Made by a program: the position numbers and the translations under genes
Origin: Veillonella sp.
GTDB lineage: Bacteria; Bacillota_C; Negativicutes; Veillonellales; Veillonellaceae
Assembly (NCBI GenBank): GCA_018367495.1
Contig: JAGZGB010000057.1
Coordinates: 1 to 11,594, forward strand
Direction: 5' to 3'
Length of the DNA stretch: 11,594 nucleotides
Notes under the pieces: generated by a model
What the model was told of the DNA's origin: nothing
What the model saw: only the letters and a program-made list of their open reading frames with translations
Database searches by the model: none
Shown here: one piece after another, positions 1 through 6,410 of the stretch
Layout: each line of letters starts with the position of its first letter
Position numbering within the stretch: position 1 is the first letter of the stretch

Positions 1-1558
1 TGGAATTTTCTTCCACTACTTGTCCGTTGCGGTCCACGATTTTTATGATTGCTGTAGGTTGAACCTTGACGCCACCATTAGCAAGTACGCCATAAGCTTG
101 AACCATTTCAAGAGGTATTACACCGTGAGTTAAACCACCAAGTGCAGTAGACAAGTTATTATCTTGATCTGTAAGGGTAGTGATACCCATTTCTTTGGCA
201 AGTTTAATAATCTTAGACATGCCTACTTCATCAGCAATTTTTACGGCAGGTATGTTACGAGAATGTTGTAATGCATAGCGATATGTCATATTACCTTCGA
301 AGTCATTTTCATAGTTTTTAGGGCTCCAGTTACCAAATGTAACAGGGCTATCATCTACGATAGAACCAGGAGTTTTACCAGATTGAATAGCTGCTATATA
401 TACAAATGGCTTCATAGCGGAACCTGGTTGACGTTCTGCTTGTGTAGCACGGTTAAATGCATCATCACCGCGTCCACCAACCATAGCCATAATGTAACCA
501 TTATGAGGGTTCATAGCTACGATAGCACCTTGTGGCTGATGTAAACCATTGCTATCAGTGTAGTAATTAGGCAAGTTTTGCATTGCTGCTACAGCTGCAT
601 TTTGCGCATCCATATCAAGAGTTGTATAAATTTTTAAACCATCTTTATAGATTGCATCGTCGCCATATTTTTCAGAAACTTGTGCAATAACATAGTTAAT
701 GAAGTAAGATGCATTAGATTTTTCGTGCGTTTGTTCTTGTTTTGCCACTAAGCCTAAATCTGCTTGACGTGCTTCATCAGCTTGCTCTTGTGTAATGTAA
801 CCGTATTTAACCATTTGGCCTAATACAACAGCTTGACGTTTTTTACTAGCTTCCAAATCATTGAATGGAGAGTAGTAGTTAGGACTTTGTGGTAAGCCTG
901 CAATGAGTGCTGCTTGAGCTAGCGTTAATTGGCTAGCATCCTTACCAAAGTATACGTGAGATGCAGATTGTACACCGTATGCACCTTGGCCAAAGTAAAT
1001 TTGGTTCATGTACATTTCAAGGATTTCATCCTTAGTGTAATGTTGTTCAATTTTAAGTGCTAGCAATGCTTCAGAAATTTTACGTTTAAATGTTCTGTCT
1101 TGAGATAAGAATGCATTACGCGCTAACTGTTGAGTGATTGTAGAACCACCTTCAGATACGCCACTATGAACAATGTTAACCCATACAGCACGCAAGATGC
1201 CAACAGGATCGATACCATGATGGGAATAGAAGCGAGAGTCCTCAGTAGCAACAAAGGCATTTTGTAAATCCTTTGGTACATCTTTTAAAGGTACAGGTAA
1301 TCTGTTCTCTGTGGAATGAACCGTTGTAATGAGATTACCATGGACATCGTAAATTTGAGACGATGCAGAAGGACGTACATTGGATACATCTGGTAGGTTA
1401 GACAGTGTAGCACTGATGAAACCACAGCCACCTCCGGCTACGATGAGTATAAGGAGAAGGGCACAAATCCAAAATAGACGCTTCGGACTTGTTTTCTTCG
1501 GTGTAGAGCCGCTAGCATTAGAACGGCGGCTGCTTCTCGCATTTGAGTTATTACTCAT
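1..1558 (-). CDS. Class A penicillin-binding protein (PBP1A family), 3' end outside window
   Basis: Bifunctional peptidoglycan synthase that polymerises lipid II glycan strands and cross-links the peptides at the outer face of the cytoplasmic membrane. The first 519 codons are visible. A Ser/Arg/Asn-rich cytoplasmic tail (1-27) precedes one transmembrane anchor (about 28-50). The GT51 transglycosylase domain follows, with catalytic EDSRFYSHHG (Glu106), GGSTITQQLARN (about 137-148), then KDEILEMYMNQIYFG and the LTLAQAALIAGLPQSP motif. In the transpeptidase domain the nucleophile motif SAMK starts at Ser380 (QPGSAMKPF) and the SxN motif is SRN at 433-435. The KTG motif would lie beyond the window edge. 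The ATG at 1558 is preceded by an AGAGGTG ribosome binding site and starts the short basic tail expected of this family. It is transcribed divergently from tyrS. Family assignment is secure; the exact paralogue is not decided. Confidence 0.95.
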   Translation of the reverse strand, partial: MSNNSNARSSRRSNASGSTPKKTSPKRLFWICALLLILIVAGGGCGFISATLSNLPDVSNVRPSASSQIYDVHGNLITTVHSTENRLPVPLKDVPKDLQNAFVATEDSRFYSHHGIDPVGILRAVWVNIVHSGVSEGGSTITQQLARNAFLSQDRTFKRKISEALLALKIEQHYTKDEILEMYMNQIYFGQGAYGVQSASHVYFGKDASQLTLAQAALIAGLPQSPNYYSPFNDLEASKKRQAVVLGQMVKYGYITQEQADEARQADLGLVAKQEQTHEKSNASYFINYVIAQVSEKYGDDAIYKDGLKIYTTLDMDAQNAAVAAMQNLPNYYTDSNGLHQPQGAIVAMNPHNGYIMAMVGGRGDDAFNRATQAERQPGSAMKPFVYIAAIQSGKTPGSIVDDSPVTFGNWSPKNYENDFEGNMTYRYALQHSRNIPAVKIADEVGMSKIIKLAKEMGITTLTDQDNNLSTALGGLTHGVIPLEMVQAYGVLANGGVKVQPTAIIKIVDRNGQVVEENS

Positions 1559-1621
1559 AGAGTCACCTCTTTTTTCTTTTGTTAGTAAATATAACGTAAA
1601 TTCTATTACGCAGTTATAAAT

Positions 1622-1630
1622 ATTATATCA
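1622..1630 (-). promoter_or_regulatory. Extended -10 promoter for the PBP gene
   Basis: On the minus strand this reads TGATATAAT, a perfect TATAAT -10 box with the TGn extension, about 64 bases upstream of the PBP start codon. The -35 is poor: TTGGTT lies only 15 bp upstream, which fits an extended -10 promoter that depends little on the -35. This is prediction from sequence only. Confidence 0.5.
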
Positions 1631-1662
1631 TAAAAGGGTTAAAACCAATACTATATATATAA

Positions 1663-1691
1663 TTGTGAAAGTTTTTAGATAATGGTATACT
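1663..1691 (+). promoter_or_regulatory. tyrS promoter (TTGTGA - 17 bp - TATACT, extended -10)
   Basis: A -35 like TTGTGA (1663-1668) is separated by 17 bp from TATACT (1686-1691), which is preceded by TGG as an extended -10. Transcription would begin near 1698, giving a leader of only about 20-25 nt ending in AGGAGG (1709-1714), 6 nt before the start codon. That leaves no room for a T-box riboswitch, which often controls tyrS in Firmicutes. Confidence 0.75.
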
Positions 1692-1720
1692 AAAACAATA
1701 GTATTTCGAGGAGGATTATC

Positions 1721-2929
1721 ATGGTTAGTGCTCAAGAACAAGTGCGCCAAATTAAACACGGCGTAGCAGATTTAATTAATGAACAAGATCTTGTAAAGAA
1801 AATAGAAAAATCTATTAAGGAAAATAAACCTTTAGTTGTAAAATTAGGTTTGGACCCAACAGCGCCAGATATTCATTTAGGCCATACAGTACCACTTCGT
1901 AAACTACGTTTGTTCCAAGAATTTGGTCATCAAGTAGTGATCGTTATCGGTGGTTTCACTGCTCGTATTGGTGATCCTACTGGTAAAAGTGCAACTCGTC
2001 CACCACTTACAAAAGAAGAAGTATTGAAAAATGCTGAAACTTATAAAACACAAATCTTCAAAGTGTTGGATCCTGAAAAAACTATCGTTCGCGACAACAG
2101 TGAATGGCTTGAATCCATGAATTTTGCTGATGTTCTACGTTTGGCAAGTTCTTACACTGTAGCGCGTATGATGGAACGTGATGATTTCAATAAACGCTTT
2201 AAAGAAGGTCGTGCTATTGGTGTTCATGAGTTTATGTATCCATTGATGCAAGGTCAAGATTCTGTAGCATTACATGCTGATGTTGAATTTGGTGGTACAG
2301 ACCAAACTTTTAACTTGTTAATGGGCCGTCATTTACAAGAATTAGAAGGTCAAGAACCTCAAGTTGTTATCACAATGCCATTGCTTGAAGGCCTTGACGG
2401 TGTTCAAAAAATGAGTAAATCTTTAGGCAATTACATCGGTATCGACGAAGAACCTAAAGAAATGTACGGTAAAGCAATGTCTATTCCTGATGAATTGATG
2501 ATGCGCTACTTCATGCTCGTTACAGATATGCCAATTGAAGAACAAGAGGACATGGAAAAACGTCTTGAAAGTGGTGAATTACATCCACGTGACGCTAAAA
2601 TGCAATTAGCTCGTACCATTGTTCGTTTGTACCATGGTGAAGAGGCTGCTCTTGAGGCAGAAGAAGAATTCAAACGTGTATTCCAACAACGCGCATTACC
2701 TACAGATATTCCTGAATACGCTATTGATGCGCCAACAGAACCAATCTTTGTACCACAATTCTGTACAGATGCTGGTTTAACTGCCTCTAATGGCGAAGCA
2801 CGTCGCTCTATTAAAGCCGGTGCTTTCAAAGTAAATGGTGAAAAATATACAGAAGAAAACCTTACCCTTGAAGAGGGCATGATTGTTCAAGTCGGTAAAC
2901 GTAAATTTGTAAAAATTAAATTTAACTAA
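1721..2929 (+). CDS. tyrS: Tyrosyl-tRNA synthetase
   Basis: Cytoplasmic class I aminoacyl-tRNA synthetase that activates tyrosine with ATP and charges tRNA-Tyr. The 402-residue protein has the Rossmann-fold catalytic domain with the HIGH-type motif HLGH at 52-55, preceded by [11 protein letters not shown]. The tyrosine/tRNA region follows ([16 protein letters not shown], about 188-203), and the KMSKS loop is present intact at 230-234. An anticodon-binding helical region follows, and a C-terminal S4-like RNA-binding domain spans about 345-400. The [11 protein letters not shown] style and length match the longer TyrRS subtype (TyrZ-like) rather than the classical B. stearothermophilus type; this is from memory of the families. 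The start is fixed by AGGAGG 6 nt upstream. It is a single-gene transcription unit between its own promoter and terminator. Confidence 0.97.
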   Translation: MVSAQEQVRQIKHGVADLINEQDLVKKIEKSIKENKPLVVKLGLDPTAPDIHLGHTVPLRKLRLFQEFGHQVVIVIGGFTARIGDPTGKSATRPPLTKEEVLKNAETYKTQIFKVLDPEKTIVRDNSEWLESMNFADVLRLASSYTVARMMERDDFNKRFKEGRAIGVHEFMYPLMQGQDSVALHADVEFGGTDQTFNLLMGRHLQELEGQEPQVVITMPLLEGLDGVQKMSKSLGNYIGIDEEPKEMYGKAMSIPDELMMRYFMLVTDMPIEEQEDMEKRLESGELHPRDAKMQLARTIVRLYHGEEAALEAEEEFKRVFQQRALPTDIPEYAIDAPTEPIFVPQFCTDAGLTASNGEARRSIKAGAFKVNGEKYTEENLTLEEGMIVQVGKRKFVKIKFN

Positions 2930-2932
2930 TAT

Positions 2933-2970
2933 AAAACTGTGATGAGATAGAAACCTCGTCACAGTTTTTT
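2933..2970 (+). terminator. Rho-independent terminator of tyrS
   Basis: An 11-bp stem, ACTGTGATGAG paired with CTCGTCACAGT (one G-T wobble), with an 8-nt loop ATAGAAAC and a run of six T. It begins 6 bases after the tyrS stop codon. The flanking A and T runs can extend the stem. Confidence 0.9.
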
Positions 2971-3060
2971 CTGTCTTTTTGGTCTATAAAATTATTTATC
3001 TACTATATCTGTTGTTTGTGAAGCAAAAAATGACTTACAAGTTCATGTATAATGAATGTA

Positions 3061-3115
3061 AAATATAAATTCAAATTCAAATATAAATACAGATACAAAT
3101 ATAAAATACAAATTT
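3061..3115. repeat. Degenerate hexanucleotide tandem repeat (AAATWY)
   Basis: About nine consecutive 6-bp units of the form AAAT(A/T)(C/T): aaatat, aaattc, aaattc, aaatat, aaatac, agatac, aaatat, aaaatac (7 nt) and aaattt. They fill the space between a TATAAT-like box (3048-3053) and a TTGACA-like box (3114-3119) upstream of the Nudix gene. No coding function is visible. It may be a simple-sequence tract able to change length. Confidence 0.6.
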
Positions 3116-3132
3116 GACACATAAAAGATTTA

Positions 3133-3156
3133 TATAGATATCGTATAGTATCTATA
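3133..3156. repeat. Perfect 8-bp inverted repeat before the Nudix gene
   Basis: TATAGATA (3133-3140), an 8-nt spacer, then TATCTATA (3149-3156), which is the exact reverse complement. It lies 14-38 nt downstream of a TTGACA hexamer and ends 17 bases before the start codon, just before the AGAGGA ribosome binding site. It could be an operator or a leader hairpin. It is all A/T apart from one G-C pair per arm, so chance is possible. Confidence 0.4.
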
Positions 3157-3173
3157 AAGTAAGAGGACCATAT

Positions 3174-3791
3174 ATGGACAAAGAACTAAGCAACTTTTTA
3201 GAACAACGAGAACATACTGTTCTTACCGATATTGACGTTATAACTGCGGCAGTAGCTGTACCATTACTAGAAATCGCTGGGGAAGATCATGTAGTATTTA
3301 CTGTGCGCAGCAATAAGCTGCGCCGTCAACCAGGTGAAATCAGTTTTCCTGGTGGACATTGTGAGCCTAATGATAAAAGTGGTGCCCATGCTGCCATGCG
3401 TGAATGCTCTGAAGAACTGGGAATTAATCTAGATCAAATTGAACTTCTGGGCAATTTAGACTGCTTTGTATCTGCTATTGGGGTAAAACTATATGCAGTA
3501 GCTGTACGCTTACATACAAGTGATTTAAAACCAAATCCTGATGAAGTAGGAGAAGTATTTACCGTACCTTTGAAATATCTGCTAAATATGAAACCTACCG
3601 TAGGTCATCTAGATATAGCTACAAGACCATTAAAGGATTTTCCATTCCATCTATTAGAAGGCTACAATATCGATTGGAAAATTAGACAAAACTACTCTGT
3701 CTATTTCTATCCCTATGAACAATACACCATATGGGGACTAACGGGGCGAGTGCTGAAAAACTTTTTAGATATATATAAGGTGGTTAAATAA
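3174..3791 (+). CDS. Nudix hydrolase, CoA pyrophosphatase type (NudL/YeaB-like)
   Basis: Probable cytoplasmic coenzyme A diphosphatase that splits CoA or a derivative into 4'-phosphopantetheine and 3',5'-ADP. In the 205-residue protein, the segment before the Nudix box reads VVFTVRSNKLRRQPGEISFP (about 40-59), resembling the UPF0035 signature (TxRS, RxxPGxxxFPGG) of CoA pyrophosphatases. The Nudix box follows, with GG at 60-61 and RECSEELGI at 76-84, which contains the metal-binding glutamates. The GG-to-RE spacing is one residue longer than in the plain Nudix box, as I recall for this subgroup. The start is supported by AGAGGA 6 nt upstream. Downstream there is no clear terminator before the membrane-protein island. 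Nudix assignment is firm; the CoA substrate is inferred from the signature. Confidence 0.88.
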   Translation: MDKELSNFLEQREHTVLTDIDVITAAVAVPLLEIAGEDHVVFTVRSNKLRRQPGEISFPGGHCEPNDKSGAHAAMRECSEELGINLDQIELLGNLDCFVSAIGVKLYAVAVRLHTSDLKPNPDEVGEVFTVPLKYLLNMKPTVGHLDIATRPLKDFPFHLLEGYNIDWKIRQNYSVYFYPYEQYTIWGLTGRVLKNFLDIYKVVK

Positions 3792-3895
3792 TATAGAAGT
3801 TAATAGTGGTTCAAAGCTAATAGTGATTTTGTTTATGTTGGTAAATAAAATCAATTTAGTGAAGATGGTAATGTCTATAAAAATAGGTAATATGA

Positions 3896-4129
3896 ATGTT
3901 GATAAATAATTTACTAGATACAATTTTAAGTAAATTAATTGAAATGCCGGACTATATTTTCAACTCTTTGATAATTTTGTTTTTCTGTCTAGTTGGAATA
4001 TTATTTCCTTGGCTTAATGATGTTGTTTATGGAAGATATAAAAGATCCTATAAAGTAGAAAGAATTACTTTCCTTATTATTTTAAGTATTACATTAGCTT
4101 ATATTTTCTATAATCTTATATGCGTATAA
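3896..4129 (+). CDS. Small two-helix membrane protein, unknown function
   Basis: A 77-residue protein that I do not recognise. An N-terminal amphipathic stretch (1-20) is followed by one hydrophobic helix (about 22-42, SLIILFFCLVGILFPWL), a basic cytoplasmic-looking loop (GRYKRSYKVER, 46-56) and a second helix (about 57-75). The layout loosely recalls the N-terminus of DUF6338-type membrane proteins, but this is only a resemblance by eye. The ribosome binding site is weak (AGG at 3885-3887, 8 nt before the ATG). The next 150 bases contain further protein-like segments in other frames, so this may be the surviving 5' part of a longer broken gene. Base composition is much more AT-rich than tyrS or ppsA. 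Confidence 0.5.
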   Translation: MLINNLLDTILSKLIEMPDYIFNSLIILFFCLVGILFPWLNDVVYGRYKRSYKVERITFLIILSITLAYIFYNLICV

Positions 4130-4277
4130 TTGTAATAAGATATTTAAAACCTTTATTGGTAATATGGATATTTTCTTTATTAACCTTAACAATATATAAG
4201 GTTTATTAAAGATTTTCTCATCTGAAGATAAAACTGGACGTATTAGGCGCTATATCCGTAATCACAAGCTAGAGTAA
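4120..4277 (+). pseudogene. Decayed coding sequence in two frames after the small membrane protein
   Basis: Two coding-like pieces lie here. From an ATG at 4120, overlapping the previous stop by 10 nt in another frame, a 29-codon reading frame to 4209 encodes a single hydrophobic helix (KPLLVIWIFSLLTLTIY). In a further frame, 4197-4277 ends in a basic soluble tail, SSEDKTGRIRRYIRNHKLE, then a stop. Together with the 77-residue gene this could be one membrane protein broken by frameshifts, or the 29-codon frame could be a genuine small protein. No ribosome binding site is obvious for it. This is inference from residue character only. Confidence 0.3.
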
Positions 4278-4294
4278 AAGAAAGAGTTATTTTT

Positions 4295-4904
4295 ATGATT
4301 AAATTTTTAGCTTTATTAATATTTAAACCAATTTCAATTGGTGCAAATAATATAATTGAAAACGGAACTATTAAATCTTTATTTACTACTTTTACTTTCT
4401 TTTGGTTTATAAATAGTATACTAGTAGTCCTACACAGTGGATACGTAAAGTATTCAAATTTTTTGTTTAGTTTATCACTGGATAGATATATTGGATTTAA
4501 CTTGTTTCCCTATATTTTCGATTTTATTATTAGTATAGTTGTTAGTCTTTTGTTGGCTTGTTTGTGTTGGGCTAATTTTAACTTTTGGACAGAGATTAAT
4601 TTTACTAAATTATTTAAGGTGTCTTTAATAATATCTTGCTTACAGCAAATCCCTAGTATTATAAGATCGATTTTCTTGTATTTAGTAAAATTTTTATCTT
4701 TGTATAGTCCATACTGGACGAAAGTTGCATTGGACTGTTTAAAGACAATAGTTAAATTTATCAGAGATATATATTCTCTTTCTTTTTATTGTATTGTTAT
4801 ATAAACTAACAAAAGTTAATAGGATTGCTATAACTTTATTTGCTATTGTAGTATTTATAGGTATTGCACAACTTCAGAATATAATTATCAAATCAATCTC
4901 TTAA
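4295..4904 (+). pseudogene. Copy A of the five-helix membrane protein family, frameshifted
   Basis: Full-length relative of gene B carrying one extra base. As written, the frame stops at 4804 after 169 codons with an unrelated tail (SLSFYCIVI). If one base is removed between about 4750 and 4758, the frame continues to the stop at 4902-4904 and the restored C-terminus (LLYKLTKVNR, then LQNIIIKSIS) matches gene B. The locus is 610 nt against 609 nt for gene B, so the difference is exactly one base. By eye, about 88 of the first 150 residues are identical to gene B. The shift removes the fifth helix and most of the fourth. The nearby AAATTTA is not in the register for a -1 slip, and restoration needs +1, so programmed frameshifting is unlikely. 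The ribosome binding site is weak (AAAGAG, 4281-4286). Confidence 0.8.
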
Positions 4905-4926
4905 CTCCAACTTGAAAGGAATTATA

Positions 4927-5007
4927 ATGTTACAAACCTTTATTAATCTCTTTATACGTCCTCAATCTGTTGGATAATCTGGAGTAATAGAAAGAATTGT
5001 TTTATGA
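4927..5007 (+). pseudogene. Truncated start of a gene C paralogue
   Basis: With an intact AAAGGA ribosome binding site, this begins MLQTFINLFIRPQSVG and then meets a TAA at 4975-4977. The same frame after the stop reads SGVIERIVL and ends in TGA at 5005-5007, overlapping the ATG of gene B. Gene C reads MLQTFINLFIRPGSVG followed by ISQVIETTTL, so homology continues beyond the stop. About 26 codons of a C-type gene therefore survive, and gene B now follows where its remainder should be. It would be expressed as a 16-residue peptide at most. Confidence 0.75.
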
Positions 5008-5612
5008 AAAAATCTTTAAGTTTATTAATATTTAAACCTATTTCAACTGGTGCAAATTACATAATGGAAAATGAAACCATTAAGTCTTTGTTTTCATTCT
5101 TTTTATTGATATGGTTTATAAACCACTTATTAATAATGCTCGTAGGTGGACATGTTAAGTATTGGAATGTAATGTATCCTTTGTCCATAGATCAATATAT
5201 AGGTTTTAGTTTATTCCCTTATATTCTTAACTTTAGTAGTATTATCTTGATAAGTATTTTTATAGCATTCCTTTGTTGGGCTAATTTTAATATTTGGACA
5301 GAGGTAAAATTTACAAAACTATTAAAGGTATCTTTAATATTAACCTGTTTACAACAAATTCCTGATTTTATAAGATTGTTTCTATTGTATCCAATTCAGT
5401 ATTTATATGTATATAGTCCATTCTGGGCTCAGACGATATATGATTCTTTAAAATTTATAGCAAGTATATCAGAAATTTATATTGCGTTTCTTTTTATTGT
5501 ATTGTTATATAAACTTACAAAAGTTAATAGGTTGGGTATAGCTATATTTGTTATTGTAGTACTTCTAGGTGTTACAGAACTTCAGAATATAATTATTCAA
5601 GCAATCTCTTAA
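5004..5612 (+). CDS. Five-helix membrane protein, copy B (unknown function)
   Basis: A 202-residue integral membrane protein, not recognised with certainty. A short N-terminal segment SLLIFKPISTGANYIMENET carries a conserved Lys-Pro, followed by predicted helices at about 29-48, 70-92, 107-128, 150-170 and 177-197. A CWANFNIWTE motif (91-100) is shared with copy A, and LLYKLTKVNR (167-176) is shared with A and, more loosely, with gene C (TLYRLTNINK). Five helices with a Pro-containing amphipathic N-terminus resemble the Yip1-domain architecture, but no diagnostic motif confirms it. The start is the ATG overlapping the stop of the truncated C-type remnant. The ribosome binding site is weak (AGAAAG about 9 nt upstream). 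Gene C follows after 22 nt, so the two are probably co-transcribed. Codons are strongly AT-biased. Confidence 0.7.
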   Translation: MKKSLSLLIFKPISTGANYIMENETIKSLFSFFLLIWFINHLLIMLVGGHVKYWNVMYPLSIDQYIGFSLFPYILNFSSIILISIFIAFLCWANFNIWTEVKFTKLLKVSLILTCLQQIPDFIRLFLLYPIQYLYVYSPFWAQTIYDSLKFIASISEIYIAFLFIVLLYKLTKVNRLGIAIFVIVVLLGVTELQNIIIQAIS

Positions 5613-5634
5613 ATCCAACTTGAAAGGAATTATA

Positions 5635-6237
5635 ATGTTACAAACCTTTATTAATCTCTTTATACGTCCTGGATCTGTTGGAATTAGTCAAGTCATTGAA
5701 ACTACAACTTTAACAGGTGCTTTAGGTTTATATACTGTATCTTGGGTATTGTTACGGCTTGTTTTGGGAGATATAGGTATTGATGTTCTCCACATAGCAC
5801 CATTTATCAATGATGTTGAGATACTTTCATACTTTGGTACTATCGTCATTTTTTGTATTGACTATATAACTATTTTATTGAGATTAATCATAGCTATTTT
5901 ATTATTATGGATTCTATATCGGTTATGGTGTACTGTATCCCTGAAAAAGCTAATAATAATATCAGTTTACTTTATGGGACTATGTTTCTTATTTGCTAGT
6001 ATTAAACTTAATTTACAATCCTATTTTTTGAGCTTAGATTATCTCGATGACAGTAATTGGAGCTTTCTCATGTGGAATGTTGTGGGCTTATTGGGAAATA
6101 TAGTTATATTCTATACTTGTATATTGCAATTTTTAACCTTATATCGTCTGACTAACATAAACAAACTCATATTCCTAGTTACCACAGTCATAGTATTTAC
6201 CTTATACTCTACATTAGAGATTACTATTAAATACTAG
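5635..6237 (+). CDS. Five-helix membrane protein, gene C (paralogue of A/B)
   Basis: A 200-residue integral membrane protein with the same plan as gene B. The N-terminal LFIRPGSVGISQVIETTTL parallels LIFKPISTGANYIMENETI of gene B, and predicted helices lie at about 28-45, 66-98 (long or double), 104-124, 147-169 and 176-194. The C-terminal LYRLTNINKL matches LYKLTKVNRL of B. The ATG at 5635 is preferred over an in-frame TTG at 5620 because AAAGGA (5623-5628) lies 6 nt before the ATG, and the same signal and ATG are preserved at the truncated copy. It is the last gene of the array and is closed by a terminator. Function unknown; a Yip1-like fold is a guess. Confidence 0.7.
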   Translation: MLQTFINLFIRPGSVGISQVIETTTLTGALGLYTVSWVLLRLVLGDIGIDVLHIAPFINDVEILSYFGTIVIFCIDYITILLRLIIAILLLWILYRLWCTVSLKKLIIISVYFMGLCFLFASIKLNLQSYFLSLDYLDDSNWSFLMWNVVGLLGNIVIFYTCILQFLTLYRLTNINKLIFLVTTVIVFTLYSTLEITIKY

Positions 6238-6249
6238 TGCTTATAATTT

Positions 6250-6287
6250 AAAAGGTGATTGTCTAGTATTAGGCAATCATCTTTTTT
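6250..6287 (+). terminator. Terminator after the membrane-protein array
   Basis: A 12-bp stem, AAGGTGATTGTC with GGCAATCATCTT (two G-T wobbles), loop TAGTATTA, then a run of T to 6287. It lies just after the gene C stop and isolates the array from ppsA. Confidence 0.85.
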
Positions 6288-6329
6288 AGTTTGTATTCAG
6301 TTTAATCAGCATATTAATGCCTATAAAAA

Positions 6330-6356
6330 TTGACAGATTACAAATTAAGGTATACT
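6330..6356 (+). promoter_or_regulatory. Putative ppsA promoter
   Basis: A perfect -35 TTGACA (6330-6335) precedes TATACT (6351-6356). The 15-bp spacer is short; TACTAT at 6353-6358 would give 17 bp with a poorer -10. This leaves a leader of roughly 45 nt that ends in AGGAGG (6398-6403), 7 nt before the ppsA ATG. A suboptimal spacer would fit a regulated promoter. Confidence 0.6.
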
Positions 6357-6410
6357 ATTTATGTGTAAAAGGTTTAATGTGTTGCACTAATTAATCTAGG
6401 AGGTTCTCAC

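Larger units (their letters stand above)
4269..5683. repeat. Tandem duplication, period about 708-709 bp
   Basis: The segment from the leader of copy A (CTAGAGTAAAAGAAAGAG, 4269-4286) through gene A and the first codons of a C-type gene (to about 4974) repeats at 4979-5683: leader CTGGAGTAATAGAAAGAA, gene B, then the start of gene C. Gene starts are 709 bp apart (4295 and 5004) and the C-type starts 708 bp apart (4927 and 5635), consistent with one extra base in copy A. Similarity is uneven: gene 5' parts have diverged strongly, while the last part of the gene plus spacer is nearly identical. Confidence 0.85.

Noticed and set aside
1380..1619. Open plus-strand frame of 79 codons over the PBP start
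   Set aside because: It lies antisense to the PBP N-terminus and PBP promoter, has no ribosome binding site, and its protein is a low-complexity shadow.
3061..3115. Hexamer repeat as a CRISPR array or plasmid-type iterons
   Set aside because: The units are only 6 bp, contiguous and degenerate. There are no spacers, and no replication or cas genes nearby.
4182..4203. Seven-bp hairpin AACCTTA/TAAGGTT as a terminator
   Set aside because: The stem is weak and A/T-rich with no T run after it.
4750..4760. AAATTTA as a programmed -1 frameshift site in copy A
   Set aside because: It is not in the X XXY YYZ register, and a +1 shift, not -1, is needed to restore the B-like frame.
5620..5634. TTG at 5620 as the gene C start
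   Set aside because: The AAAGGA signal falls after it and 6 nt before the ATG at 5635. The same arrangement is kept in the truncated copy at 4927.
3792..6240. Array region as a prophage or transposon
   Set aside because: No integrase, transposase, terminal inverted repeats, tRNA or attachment sites are visible; only local tandem duplication is seen.
6309..6320. GCATATTAATGC upstream of the ppsA -35 as a CcpN operator
   Set aside because: It has only 4-bp arms, and the sequence does not match the CcpN site as I remember it. Not enough to claim.
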